40,496 nucleotides of DNA from assembly GCA_035711845.1 (NCBI GenBank), contig DASTBU010000053.1:1-40496 (forward strand). Reading direction: 5' to 3'. Positions 18,681 through 26,504 of the stretch are shown piece after piece. Below the pieces are notes generated by a model, which worked only from the letters and a program-made list of their open reading frames with translations, was not told where the DNA came from and did no database searches. Position numbers and translations under genes: made by a program. The DNA is from DASTBU01 sp035711845. GTDB lineage: Bacteria > Acidobacteriota > Vicinamibacteria > Vicinamibacterales > 2-12-FULL-66-21. Each line of letters begins with the position of its first letter. Position 1 is the stretch's first letter.

Positions 18681-20141
18681 TCACCTGCCGACAGCGATGA
18701 CGATCGGACGGCGAGACGCGCCCGGATCGACGTTGCGTTTCGAAGAAACGATCCGCCGGCCCCGCGCAGGAAACGTGACCTCGATGTCTACTCGACTGCC
18801 TGACGGAACACCGACGTGGACGGGCGTGTCGTTCTGGGCGTCGTAACCGGAGCCGGTGTCCACGAGCCGGGACCCGAGCAGCCGCCGCGTGCCCGCCGAA
18901 TAAATGCGGACCTCCGCGCCAGCCCTCGTAGCGTGCCGCCGGTCGTCTACGACACGAACGTGCACGGCACGGGCTGCGTCGGCCGACGCCAGCAGGTTCC
19001 GAAAGAGCAACGGCATCGGCTCCTGTCCGGCGCCGGTGAGCGCCAGGTCCGCATCGCCGTCCAGGTCGATGTCGACCCACTGCGCGCCGTGATCGGCCTG
19101 CAGCTCGCGCACCCCGTCCGGCGTCACGTCCTCGAACGCTGCGCCGGTATTGCGAAACAGATAATCGCGGTAACTCGTGCCCCCTGTTACCGTGCCGTTG
19201 ACGTAGAGATCCAGATGGCCGTCGTGGTCGAAGTCTGCAAACGCGCACGTGTCGTAACGTGAATCCAGTGCAATGCCCCACGCGGCCGACACATCGTCGA
19301 AGCGCCCCCCGCCCCGGTTGAGGAACAGTCCGTTGGGCCCGTAGTTGGCCGCGAACAGATCGAAGCGCCCGTCGCCATTCACATCGGCTGCGCACGGACG
19401 CACGGTGCCGTTGTCCCGCGCGCCTGGAACCCGGCCGCCCCAGGCCAGCGCGGCGCCCTCGGCCACGTCCACGAAGCGCGCGCCCTCGTTCCGGTAAAGG
19501 GCGTTCGCGTCTCCATCCATGTGCGCCACGTAGGCGTCGAGGTCGCCGTCTTCATCGAAGTCGAACCACACGGCTCCCACGCTCTTACGCGCGTCAGCGA
19601 GGCCGACAGCATGCGCGATGTCCGTGAACGTGCCCTTGTCGTTCCTGAATAACGCGTCGGCCCGATCGCGGAATGCCACGAACAGATCGAGATCGCCGTC
19701 GCCGTCGACGTCCAGCCAGGCCGGCTGCCGCACGGCGCCCGCGCTGACGACGAGAGCCGCCTGCGTCGTCATATCGCTGAATTTCCCGCGATCGTTCCGC
19801 AGGAGGCGAAGCACGCTGCCGGCGCCGGGTGCGAAGCCGACGAGCAGATCGGGATCCCCATCGGCATCGAAGTCGCCCCAGGCCGCCCCGCGCGTGGGGC
19901 GCGCATCCGCGAGCCCGACGTCTGCGGCGACGTCGGTGAACGTACCGTTGTCGTTGCGGTACAGGCGATTCACCGTGCCCGCGGATCCGACGAACATATC
20001 GGGATCGCCGTCGCCGTCGTAGTCGGCGAAAGCATTGACCAGGGTCCCCGCGACGATCAACGACGGCTGCTGAACGGGCTCGAAGCGCGAAGCGACGGCG
20101 CTCGCTGAGACCGCTACCAGGATCAGAACGACACCTCTCAT
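18681..20141 (-). CDS. FG-GAP/VCBS-repeat protein with ASPIC/UnbV C-terminus (CRTAC1 type)
   Basis: The 486-residue product has a signal peptide (about 1-18). From about 38 to 350 there are beta-propeller repeats of the FG-GAP/VCBS type with the Ca-binding pattern DxDxDGDxD, e.g. FADYDGDGDPDMFVG, GDFDADGDPDLLVG, WLDVDGDGDLDLFVA and WVDIDLDGDADLALTG. The C-terminal part (about 390-486; RAGAEVRIYSAGTRRLLGSR, VDIEVTFPARGRRI) fits the ASPIC/UnbV domain. Such proteins are extracellular or periplasmic binding proteins of unknown ligand. It lies between the glyoxalase-like gene (51-nt gap) and the protease. Confidence 0.92.
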   Translation of the reverse strand: MRGVVLILVAVSASAVASRFEPVQQPSLIVAGTLVNAFADYDGDGDPDMFVGSAGTVNRLYRNDNGTFTDVAADVGLADARPTRGAAWGDFDADGDPDLLVGFAPGAGSVLRLLRNDRGKFSDMTTQAALVVSAGAVRQPAWLDVDGDGDLDLFVAFRDRADALFRNDKGTFTDIAHAVGLADARKSVGAVWFDFDEDGDLDAYVAHMDGDANALYRNEGARFVDVAEGAALAWGGRVPGARDNGTVRPCAADVNGDGRFDLFAANYGPNGLFLNRGGGRFDDVSAAWGIALDSRYDTCAFADFDHDGHLDLYVNGTVTGGTSYRDYLFRNTGAAFEDVTPDGVRELQADHGAQWVDIDLDGDADLALTGAGQEPMPLLFRNLLASADAARAVHVRVVDDRRHATRAGAEVRIYSAGTRRLLGSRLVDTGSGYDAQNDTPVHVGVPSGSRVDIEVTFPARGRRIVSSKRNVDPGASRRPIVIAVGR

Positions 20142-20157
20142 CAGTCGGTCCCTTCGT

Positions 20158-20171
20158 GCAATCGCGATTGC
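20158..20171. promoter_or_regulatory. 14-bp perfect palindrome upstream of the FG-GAP gene
   Basis: GCAATCGCGATTGC lies 17-30 nt upstream of the ATG of the FG-GAP gene, inside the 51-bp gap after the glyoxalase-like gene. It could be an operator or a small hairpin. It is short enough that chance is possible. Confidence 0.3.
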
Positions 20172-20192
20172 TCGCGGAACGTCAGCGTCAGT

Positions 20193-20933
20193 TCAAGTGA
20201 GTTGGACTCGCCCGCGCGGCGTGTCGACGGTCGCGATGATTCTGACTTCCGATCCGCTCTTCACAGGCGCCTCGATCCCCAGCTCGCGAAGGGCGGCAAC
20301 GACGGCGGGAGGGTCGGGATGGGTGATGTCGAACGAGACGAGCGTGCAGCCCGTCGGCGAATCCTGAGAAGGATGCACCGAGTCGGCTGACCACTGGATG
20401 AAAAACGGCAGGAGGTCGACCCGGGCGGCGGCAACGCCGCCCCCCACGTCCAGGGTTCTCCATTTGAGCACGGCCCCGTCAGGACGGGCGCGAGAACCGT
20501 CGTTGGGGCCGAGCACCTGCCTGCCGCCGCCCTTGAGCTTCCGCGCCAGCGACTCGATATCCGATGTGGCCGCGGCCCAGGTGATCAGGCGCGGTTCCGC
20601 GAGCTTCCGTACCTCGAAACGAGAACGGTAAGTAGCCTGCGCCGGGTCGGGCGCAATGATTTCCAGGTACTGCCGCGCACCGAGCGAGATGAGCGCGTTT
20701 CGCGTGCCGACGCCCGGATGGCTTCCCCCGATGGCGGCCCGCACCCCGGTGAGCGTCTCGACCCACGCGATTCCTCGATCGAGATCCGCCGTTCCGAGCA
20801 GCAGATGATCCACTGCCTTCGCCGCAGGCACCACGCTCTGACCCGCGTTCATGGTTTCTCCAAGGAGTGATCTCAGGCAGGCCGTCCCACAGAGCCGGAA
20901 CAGGTCGCGCCGGGTCAGGTCGGAAACGCTCAC
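20193..20933 (-). CDS. Glyoxalase-like (VOC superfamily, Glyoxalase_3 type) protein
   Basis: The 246-residue product has a Tat-like N-terminus (LTRRDLFRLCGTACL), then VDHLLLGTADLDRGIAWVETLTGVRAAIGG, the opening beta-alpha-beta of a VOC domain. It continues LISLGARQYLEIIAPDP and ends VRIIATVDTPRGRVQLT. This matches the Glyoxalase_3 subfamily, whose members have unknown substrates. GTG at 20933 is supported by a strong AGGTGA site 4 nt upstream. If the Tat signal is real, the protein acts in the periplasm. It is the first gene of a minus-strand run with the FG-GAP and protease genes. Confidence 0.85.
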   Translation of the reverse strand: MSVSDLTRRDLFRLCGTACLRSLLGETMNAGQSVVPAAKAVDHLLLGTADLDRGIAWVETLTGVRAAIGGSHPGVGTRNALISLGARQYLEIIAPDPAQATYRSRFEVRKLAEPRLITWAAATSDIESLARKLKGGGRQVLGPNDGSRARPDGAVLKWRTLDVGGGVAAARVDLLPFFIQWSADSVHPSQDSPTGCTLVSFDITHPDPPAVVAALRELGIEAPVKSGSEVRIIATVDTPRGRVQLT

Positions 20934-21029
20934 CGGTCACCTCTCAGCGAGGCACATTGTAACCGCCGTAACCGCCGCGACGCAGGAGGACGTAGGGCCC
21001 GTAGTTCCGTAGCCCGTGGCTTGTGGCCT

Positions 21030-21096
21030 GGACTCAGGACCCGGGACCCAGGGCCAGGGACTCGGACCGGGACTCAGGACAAGGACCCGAGGGACC
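21030..21096. repeat. Heptamer tandem repeat (GGACTCA/GGACCCG)n
   Basis: Nine or ten degenerate 7-bp units of the type GGACTCA, GGACCCG and GGACCCA run up to the stop codon of the small gene at 21097. The remaining stretch 20934-21029 shows no gene. It is one of several loci with the same period but different unit sequence. Confidence 0.85.
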
Positions 21097-21336
21097 TTAT
21101 TCTTTCGCCTTCGACCCGTGGATCTCGTGCACGTAGGTCGACCGCGCATCGACCTCCGCGAGCCTGGCGGCTACGTAAATCGACGCGTGACGGAGGATGT
21201 CGAGCCTGGTCTCGGGCGGCAGTGCCTGCACCGAGGCCTCGTCATAGCCACGCTCGCGAAAGTACTCCTGGCGCAACTGACGTTCGAGCTGGGCCTTGGG
21301 ATCCTGGAGTGGAGAGGCAGCGCGTTCGTGTGGCAT
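21097..21336 (-). CDS. Small protein of unknown function
   Basis: The 79-residue product is hydrophilic and helical: LERQLRQEYFRERGYDEASVQALPPETRLDILRHASIYVAARLAEVDARSTYVHEIHG. It has no signal peptide, membrane segment or known motif. A G-rich stretch lies just before the ATG. I do not recognise the family. It is divergent from gdhA and ends in a heptamer repeat. The ordered, charged composition and the clean start make it more likely a real gene than chance. Confidence 0.55.
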   Translation of the reverse strand: MPHERAASPLQDPKAQLERQLRQEYFRERGYDEASVQALPPETRLDILRHASIYVAARLAEVDARSTYVHEIHGSKAKE

Positions 21337-21480
21337 GGGGCCCCCCGGATGGACGGACGGTCAAGACATCCCGATCATACGACTGCCACCTTGCCGGTTC
21401 AAACACCGCGCGCGCCAGGAGCCAATTGAGAGGGCAGCCCCCAGCCACGGGCCCGGCCCGCGTGGCCAGCCCTGCCGTCT

Positions 21481-21509
21481 TTGCCTCCAACGCTCGCCTC
21501 TGATATAAC
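21481..21509 (+). promoter_or_regulatory. Probable gdhA promoter
   Basis: TTGCCT (21481-21486) and TATAAC (21504-21509) are spaced by exactly 17 bp, and the -10 is extended by TG at 21501-21502. The start point would lie about 75 nt before the gdhA ATG. Confidence 0.65.
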
Positions 21510-21589
21510 CCTTTTCCCCGTCCGGTGGTTCGTCTCGGTCCGCTCTGAGTGGCGGCGGCCTTCGCCTGCTGCCCCTGGAAGGAGGCGTG

Positions 21590-22984
21590 ATGCTGGTCAG
21601 CCGTAGTGCCCCGGGCCCCCTTACCTCAACGTACGTCCGCGATGTCCTCGATCAGGTTTGCGCGAAAAACCCTCAGGAGATGGAGTTCCATCAGGCTGTC
21701 GAAGAGGTTCTCCAGAGCCTCTCGCTCGTCGTGGACCGCCGTCCAGAGTATCGTCGCGCGCGACTGCTCGAGCGTCTGGTGGAGCCGGAGCGCGTCGTCA
21801 TGTTCCGCGTCGTCTGGCAGGACGATACGGGCGCCATCCAAATCAATCGCGGCTATCGGGTGCAGATGAACAGCGCCATCGGCCCCTACAAAGGCGGACT
21901 GCGCTTTCATCCATCCGTCACACTGAGCGTGCTCAAGTTTCTTGCCTTCGAGCAGGTCTTCAAGAATTCCCTGACGACGCTGGCGATGGGCGGCGGGAAG
22001 GGGGGCTCGGACTTCGACCCGAAGGGACGAAGCGACGAAGAGGTCATGCGTTTCTGCCAGAGCTTCATGACGGAGTTGAGGCGGCACATCGGGCCGGATA
22101 CTGACGTCCCGGCGGGCGACATCGGCGTGGGCAGCCGTGAGATTGGCTATCTGTTCGGGCAATACAAGCGGCTGAACAACGAGTTCACAGGCGTGCTGAC
22201 AGGCAAGGGTCTGCACTGGGGCGGCTCGCTGATCCGGCCGGAGGCCACGGGCTATGGCGCCGTGTATTTTGCTGCCGAGATGCTCGCGACGCGAAACGAG
22301 ACGCTCGAGGGCAAGACCTGTCTCGTTTCGGGCAGCGGCAACGTGGCCCAGTACACGATCGAGAAACTCATCGAGCTGGGCGCCCGGGCGGTTACGGTCT
22401 CCGATTCCGATGGATACATCTACGACGAAGCCGGATTCGATCGCGAGAAGCTCGATTTCCTGATGGAGCTCAAGAACGTGCGTCGCGGCCGAGTTCGCGA
22501 GTACGCGGATCGGTTCAAGAAGGCGGCTTACACGGCTCTCGACGCACGCGAGTCGTTCAACCCGCTGTGGGCGCACCGCGCCGACTGCGCGTTCCCGAGC
22601 GCCACGGAGAACGAGATCAACGAACGCGACGCCATGAACCTCGTCGCTAACGGCGTCCAGGTCGTTGCGGAGGGAGCGAACATGCCGTGCACGCCGGATG
22701 CCGTGCAGGTATTGATCGATGCGGGCGTACTGTATGCGCCAGGCAAGGCCGCCAATGCCGGCGGCGTTGCGACGTCGGGCCTCGAAATGGCGCAGAACTG
22801 CTCGCGCCTGTCATGGTCGCGGGAGGAGGTGGACCGGCGGCTACAGGGCATCATGCGCGCGATTCACCGGGCCTGCCGCGAAACCGCGGAGGAGTATGGC
22901 GTGCCTGGCAACTACGTACACGGCGCCAATATCGCCGGCTTCCTCAAGGTCGCCGATGCGATGATGGAGCAGGGCTTGGTCTGA
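21590..22984 (+). CDS. gdhA: NADP-type glutamate dehydrogenase
   Basis: The enzyme converts 2-oxoglutarate and ammonia to glutamate, the main ammonium assimilation route when nitrogen is plentiful. The 464-residue product aligns along its length with E. coli GdhA from memory: LLERLVEPERVVMFRVVW, SAIGPYKGGLRFHPSV, MGGGKGGSDFDPKGRSDEEV, DVPAGDIGVGSREIGYLFGQ, LIRPEATGYG, the Rossmann glycine motif SGSGNVAQYTIEK, and the C-terminal NYVHGANIAGFLKVADAMM. The active-site lysine in MGGGKGGSD is present. ATG 21590 is chosen because GGAGG ends 4 nt upstream; GTG 21587 is an alternative. It has its own promoter and is followed by an inverted repeat. Confidence 0.97.
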   Translation: MLVSRSAPGPLTSTYVRDVLDQVCAKNPQEMEFHQAVEEVLQSLSLVVDRRPEYRRARLLERLVEPERVVMFRVVWQDDTGAIQINRGYRVQMNSAIGPYKGGLRFHPSVTLSVLKFLAFEQVFKNSLTTLAMGGGKGGSDFDPKGRSDEEVMRFCQSFMTELRRHIGPDTDVPAGDIGVGSREIGYLFGQYKRLNNEFTGVLTGKGLHWGGSLIRPEATGYGAVYFAAEMLATRNETLEGKTCLVSGSGNVAQYTIEKLIELGARAVTVSDSDGYIYDEAGFDREKLDFLMELKNVRRGRVREYADRFKKAAYTALDARESFNPLWAHRADCAFPSATENEINERDAMNLVANGVQVVAEGANMPCTPDAVQVLIDAGVLYAPGKAANAGGVATSGLEMAQNCSRLSWSREEVDRRLQGIMRAIHRACRETAEEYGVPGNYVHGANIAGFLKVADAMMEQGLV

Positions 22985-22991
22985 GCGCTGT

Positions 22992-23043
22992 GGAGGTGGG
23001 GTCAGATCTCGATTTCAGCATAGTCACCCTCTGACCCCGCTCC
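22992..23043. repeat. GGGGTCAGA / TCTGACCCC inverted repeat, possible gdhA terminator
   Basis: GGAGGTGGGGTCAGA (22992-23006) is inverted as TCTGACCCCGCTCC (23030-23043), starting 8 nt after the gdhA stop. GGGGTCAGA-type ends are seen in many bacterial genomes flanking REP-like or RAYT-mobilised elements. Here it may be a REP-like element that also works as the gdhA terminator; no transposase is nearby. Confidence 0.65.
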
Positions 23044-23110
23044 TCTTACGATTCCGACCTCACCCCTGTTCCCGCGCGAGAATCGGCCACATCCACGACA
23101 CAATGTCCCT

Positions 23111-23677
23111 GTGAGCGGAGAATCCTCGCTCGAGCTCCTCGCCCGGGCCCGCACCGGGGACGACGAGGCGCTCAACGACCTCATCGCGCGTTACCTGCCC
23201 CGGTTGAGACGATGGGCGAGCGGCCGTTTACCCCCCTGGGCCCGCGAGCAGGACGACACCGACGACCTTGTACAGGATACGGTCGTTCAGACGTTAAGAA
23301 GGTTGGATGACTTCCAGCCTCGTCACGAGGGTGCGCTCCAGGCGTATCTGCGCCAGGCCGTTCACAACCGGATTTGCGACCTCATCCGCCGCGCACGGCG
23401 CCGGCCTGCCTCGGCGACGCTGGAGGGCGACATGACCGATCCGGGCTCCAGCCCGCTCGAGCAAGCCATTGGCGCTCAAGCGCTTGCGAGATACGACGCC
23501 GCGCTCGCTGCCCTGGAGCCCGACGAGCAGCAGGCCATCATCGGCCGGCTCGAGCTCGGATACGACTATGGAGAACTGGCGTCGGCGCTGGGAAAACCGA
23601 GCCGGGACGCCGCCCGGCAGGCCGTGCGCCGGGCCGTGCTGCGGCTGGCGGAGCGTATGAGGGATGTTGGAGCCTAA
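23111..23677 (+). CDS. ECF-type sigma-70 family RNA polymerase sigma factor
   Basis: The 188-residue product has region 2 (about residues 20-95), with DDTDDLVQDTVVQTLRRLDDF containing the core-binding helix and LRQAVHNRICDLIRRARRR, and region 4 (about 130-185), with LEPDEQQAIIGRLELGYDYGELASALGK and a helix-turn-helix rich in Arg. The start is a GTG at 23111. No anti-sigma gene is present. Its last 14 bases overlap the kinase-TPR gene, so the two are translationally coupled. In acidobacteria and planctomycetes, ECF genes are often paired with Ser/Thr kinases, which suggests phosphorylation control of the sigma factor. Confidence 0.93.
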   Translation: MSGESSLELLARARTGDDEALNDLIARYLPRLRRWASGRLPPWAREQDDTDDLVQDTVVQTLRRLDDFQPRHEGALQAYLRQAVHNRICDLIRRARRRPASATLEGDMTDPGSSPLEQAIGAQALARYDAALAALEPDEQQAIIGRLELGYDYGELASALGKPSRDAARQAVRRAVLRLAERMRDVGA

Positions 23678-26237
23678 CGAGATCCTCGCGTCGGTGGCCG
23701 GGGCTATCGCCGACGGCCGTCCCGTGGACTGGACAGCGACCGACTCTGCCGACCTGTCGCCCGAGGTGCGCGTCCTTCTGGCGCAGCTTCAAGTGCTCGA
23801 GAGAGTTCACGCTGTGCACACACGTGGCTCTTCCGGCGCATCGTCCGGGCTCACAACCCCTAAAAACGAGACGAGGCCGGAGAGTTCCTTACCCGCCTGG
23901 CGCCACTTGGATCTGCTGGAGGTGCTCGGGACCGGGGCGTTCGGCGTGGTCTATCGCGCCTGGGATCCGCATCTGGCACGTGAAGTCGCGTTGAAGGTCC
24001 TGACGCGGGACGCGAGCTTCGGCGCGCTCGTGATCCAGGAGGCCAGCCTGCTGGCACGGGTCAGACACCCCAACGTCGTCTCCATCTACGGCGCCGATCG
24101 CTTCAACGGAGAGGTGGGCCTGTGGATGGAGTTGGTGCGCGGCCGCACGCTCAAGGACGTCATCCGCGAACGGGGCACGTTCGGCGCGCGCGAAGCCGCG
24201 CTCGTGGGGCTTGACCTGACCCGCGCGCTCGCGGCGGTGCACGGCGCGGGGCTGGTGCACCGGGACGTGAAGGCGCAGAACGTCATGCGCGAGGAAGGCG
24301 GCCGGATCGTCCTGATGGACTTCGGCGCCGGAGTCGACGTGGAATCGGAGGGTCGCACGTTCCGGCAGAAGTTGATCGGGACCCCGGTATACGTGGCGCC
24401 GGAACAGTTCGATGAGCCGCACTCAACGCCCCGGAGCGACATCTATTCGCTCGGGGTGCTCCTGTACCACATCGTCACGGGGTCGTATCCGATCACGGCC
24501 TCGGATCTGCCCTCGGCAGAGGCGGCGCACGAGAAGGGGGAGCGACGCCGGCTTCGGGATGCCCGTCCCGATCTTCCGGCCGGGTTCATCCGCATCGTCG
24601 AGCGGGCGATGCAGCCCGATCCCCAGGAACGGTACGCAACGGCTGGCGAGCTGGAGATCGACCTGGCCGACTTCGTCGTACGGGACGAGCGCCGGATCCA
24701 GGAAGCAGCCACGGCGCGCGACCGGCAATCGGAGCGGCACACACTGCTCGCGGCCGCGCTGGCCGCCGTCGTGCTCGTGACGGCGAGCATCGCCGGATGG
24801 ATGTACTGGTCGAGGCGCGATCGATCCCCCGAATACCCGGCGACGGCGGCCGGCCTGCGGTCGATTGCCGTGCTGCCGTTCGCCAACCTGACCGGTGATC
24901 CCGCGCAGGATTACTTCGTGGACGGCATGACCGATTTGCTGAACGATCACCTTGCGTCCATCTCGTCATTGAGGGTGACGTCGCGCACATCGGCCATGAG
25001 CTTCAAGGATGCGAAACAGCCGGCCACCCGGATCGGGAGCGCGCTGAACGTCGAGGGGCTGATCGAGGGCAGTGTCGCGCGATCCGGAGACCAGTTGCGT
25101 GTGACGGTGCAGCTCATTCACGCCGGCACTGACGTGCGGCTCTGGGGACACACCTACGAGCGCGAGGTCAAGGACGCCTTCCGCCTGCAGTCCGAAATTG
25201 CGCGCACGATCGCGGGGGAACTGCGCGCGGTCTTCGATCCCGAGCGTCAGGCAGCGGCCCACCACGAACAACAGGTCGATGCCAGCGCCCAGGATCTCTT
25301 TCTGCGCGGGCGGTTCCTGATGCACACCTACAACCGCGAGAGCCTCGAGCAGGCGCGTGCATTTCTGGAGCAGGCTGTCGAGGTCAATCCTCGTTTTTCG
25401 ATGGCCTGGGCGAGCCTGGCTCGATGCTACACGATGCTGGAAAACACAGGCGTACTGTCCTCCGCCGAAGCGGCTCGTTTGGCCGCACACGCTGCGAATG
25501 AGGCTTTGCGTGCCGATCCCACGGCTTTCGAGGCGCACGCGACGCTTGCGGACGTGCTGTTCAAGTTCGACTGGAACTGGGAAGAAGCCGATGCTCACTA
25601 TCGTCAGGCGATCGACGCCAACAGCAGCGCCAGCTTTGCACGCGGACAGTATGCGCAATTCCTGAGCGCGGCGGGTCGCCTCGCCGACGCCGAGAAGCAT
25701 GCCCGATTAGCGGAATTGGTCGATCCGTTGTCCGCAGCGATGCGAATCCACGTGGCCGTGGTGCTCTTCTACCAGCGGCGCTACCCGGAGGCACTCGAGA
25801 AGTCATCCGAGGCTCTCGACCTTGAACCAGGACTGGCGACCGGCCACCTCATGCGTGCGCGGGCATTATTGGCGCTTGACCGCCCCGCCGAAGCCCTCGC
25901 TGCCGTAGAGAAAAGCTACGAATTGACGAAAGACCCGGCCGCTCTGTTCACGCGAGCCACCATCTTCGCCGCGGCCGGCCGGCCGGAAGAGGCCGAAGCG
26001 TTCCTTGCCAGTACCAGAGAACTCGTTGGGGGCAGCCCCAGGTCGCTCGATAGGGCATATGTCGAGGCGGCGCTGGGCCGGCGCGCCGACGCGCTCCAGA
26101 ACCTGGCGCGCGCCGTCGATCAGCGATCATCCCGCGTGCTCTGGCTCCGCGTCGACCCCCGCGTCGACTCACTCCGCACGACTTCAGAGTTCAAGGTGTT
26201 GCTGCAGCGGATCGGTGGCCTCGAGGGGCCGCGCTAA
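23664..26237 (+). CDS. Membrane Ser/Thr kinase with FlgO/TolB-like and TPR domains
   Basis: This 857-residue Hanks-type kinase is anchored in the inner membrane. The kinase domain spans about 80-340: Gly-rich loop LGTGAFGVVYRAWD, Lys111 (ALKVL), catalytic loop HRDVKAQN with Asp201, and DFG at 219-221. A single TM lies at about 361-382, ending WMYWSRR. A FlgO/TolB-N-like domain starts near 398 (SIAVLPFANLTGDPAQDYFVDGMTD) and extends to about 525. About six TPR-like repeats run from 545 to the end. The kinase would be cytoplasmic with a periplasmic sensory half, though the reverse topology is not excluded. The start overlaps the upstream ECF sigma gene by 14 nt. Confidence 0.95.
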   Translation: MLEPNEILASVAGAIADGRPVDWTATDSADLSPEVRVLLAQLQVLERVHAVHTRGSSGASSGLTTPKNETRPESSLPAWRHLDLLEVLGTGAFGVVYRAWDPHLAREVALKVLTRDASFGALVIQEASLLARVRHPNVVSIYGADRFNGEVGLWMELVRGRTLKDVIRERGTFGAREAALVGLDLTRALAAVHGAGLVHRDVKAQNVMREEGGRIVLMDFGAGVDVESEGRTFRQKLIGTPVYVAPEQFDEPHSTPRSDIYSLGVLLYHIVTGSYPITASDLPSAEAAHEKGERRRLRDARPDLPAGFIRIVERAMQPDPQERYATAGELEIDLADFVVRDERRIQEAATARDRQSERHTLLAAALAAVVLVTASIAGWMYWSRRDRSPEYPATAAGLRSIAVLPFANLTGDPAQDYFVDGMTDLLNDHLASISSLRVTSRTSAMSFKDAKQPATRIGSALNVEGLIEGSVARSGDQLRVTVQLIHAGTDVRLWGHTYEREVKDAFRLQSEIARTIAGELRAVFDPERQAAAHHEQQVDASAQDLFLRGRFLMHTYNRESLEQARAFLEQAVEVNPRFSMAWASLARCYTMLENTGVLSSAEAARLAAHAANEALRADPTAFEAHATLADVLFKFDWNWEEADAHYRQAIDANSSASFARGQYAQFLSAAGRLADAEKHARLAELVDPLSAAMRIHVAVVLFYQRRYPEALEKSSEALDLEPGLATGHLMRARALLALDRPAEALAAVEKSYELTKDPAALFTRATIFAAAGRPEEAEAFLASTRELVGGSPRSLDRAYVEAALGRRADALQNLARAVDQRSSRVLWLRVDPRVDSLRTTSEFKVLLQRIGGLEGPR

Positions 26238-26251
26238 TAGGTCGAATGCAT

Positions 26252-26280
26252 TTGACTCGCGGTGGATGGGCCACTAAGCT
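26252..26280 (+). promoter_or_regulatory. Promoter candidate for the small-peptide gene
   Basis: TTGACT (26252-26257, 5/6) and TAAGCT (26275-26280, 3/6) are spaced by exactly 17 bp. The site lies between the kinase stop and the peptide start, suggesting that the peptide-SagB-TGase set is not merely read through from the kinase. Confidence 0.5.
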
Positions 26281-26309
26281 GAGCTGTTTTTGGTAGGAGG
26301 GGAGGACCT

Positions 26310-26471
26310 ATGGCGAAGAAGGTATCGGTCAAGAGCGTTCACAAGAGTATCAACGGGGTTCTCAAGAAGCTGGAGAAGATCGACACGAAGAAGTCGGAGA
26401 AGCTCCAGGCCAAGATGAAGACGTTCAAGAGCTCGATCGATTGCGGCCAGACGCTGCAGATCGAAGTTTAA
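26310..26471 (+). CDS. Lys-rich 53-residue peptide, candidate RiPP-type precursor
   Basis: The ATG at 26310 follows a very strong GGAGGGGAGGA site. The product begins MAKKVSVKSVHKSINGVL and ends FKSSIDCGQTLQIEV. Residues 1-40 form a highly charged helix with 13 Lys; the C-terminal 15 residues are different in character, holding the only Cys (Cys45), two of three Gln (Gln47, Gln50), and Ser/Thr. This leader-plus-short-core layout, with a SagB-type dehydrogenase 33 nt downstream, is what a RiPP precursor looks like. There is no match I can recall. A Lys-rich nucleic-acid-binding protein is the alternative. Confidence 0.8.
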   Translation: MAKKVSVKSVHKSINGVLKKLEKIDTKKSEKLQAKMKTFKSSIDCGQTLQIEV

Positions 26472-26504
26472 GAGGCAGGGCCGGCGGCCAACGTCCCGTC
26501 TGAC

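Noticed and set aside
15563..18700. Very long open frame on the plus strand, antisense to the tricorn-like protease
   Set aside because: High GC keeps antisense frames open; the translation has no domain logic, while the minus strand has propeller, PDZ and S41 motifs. The same holds for the frames opposite treS and the GGT-like gene.
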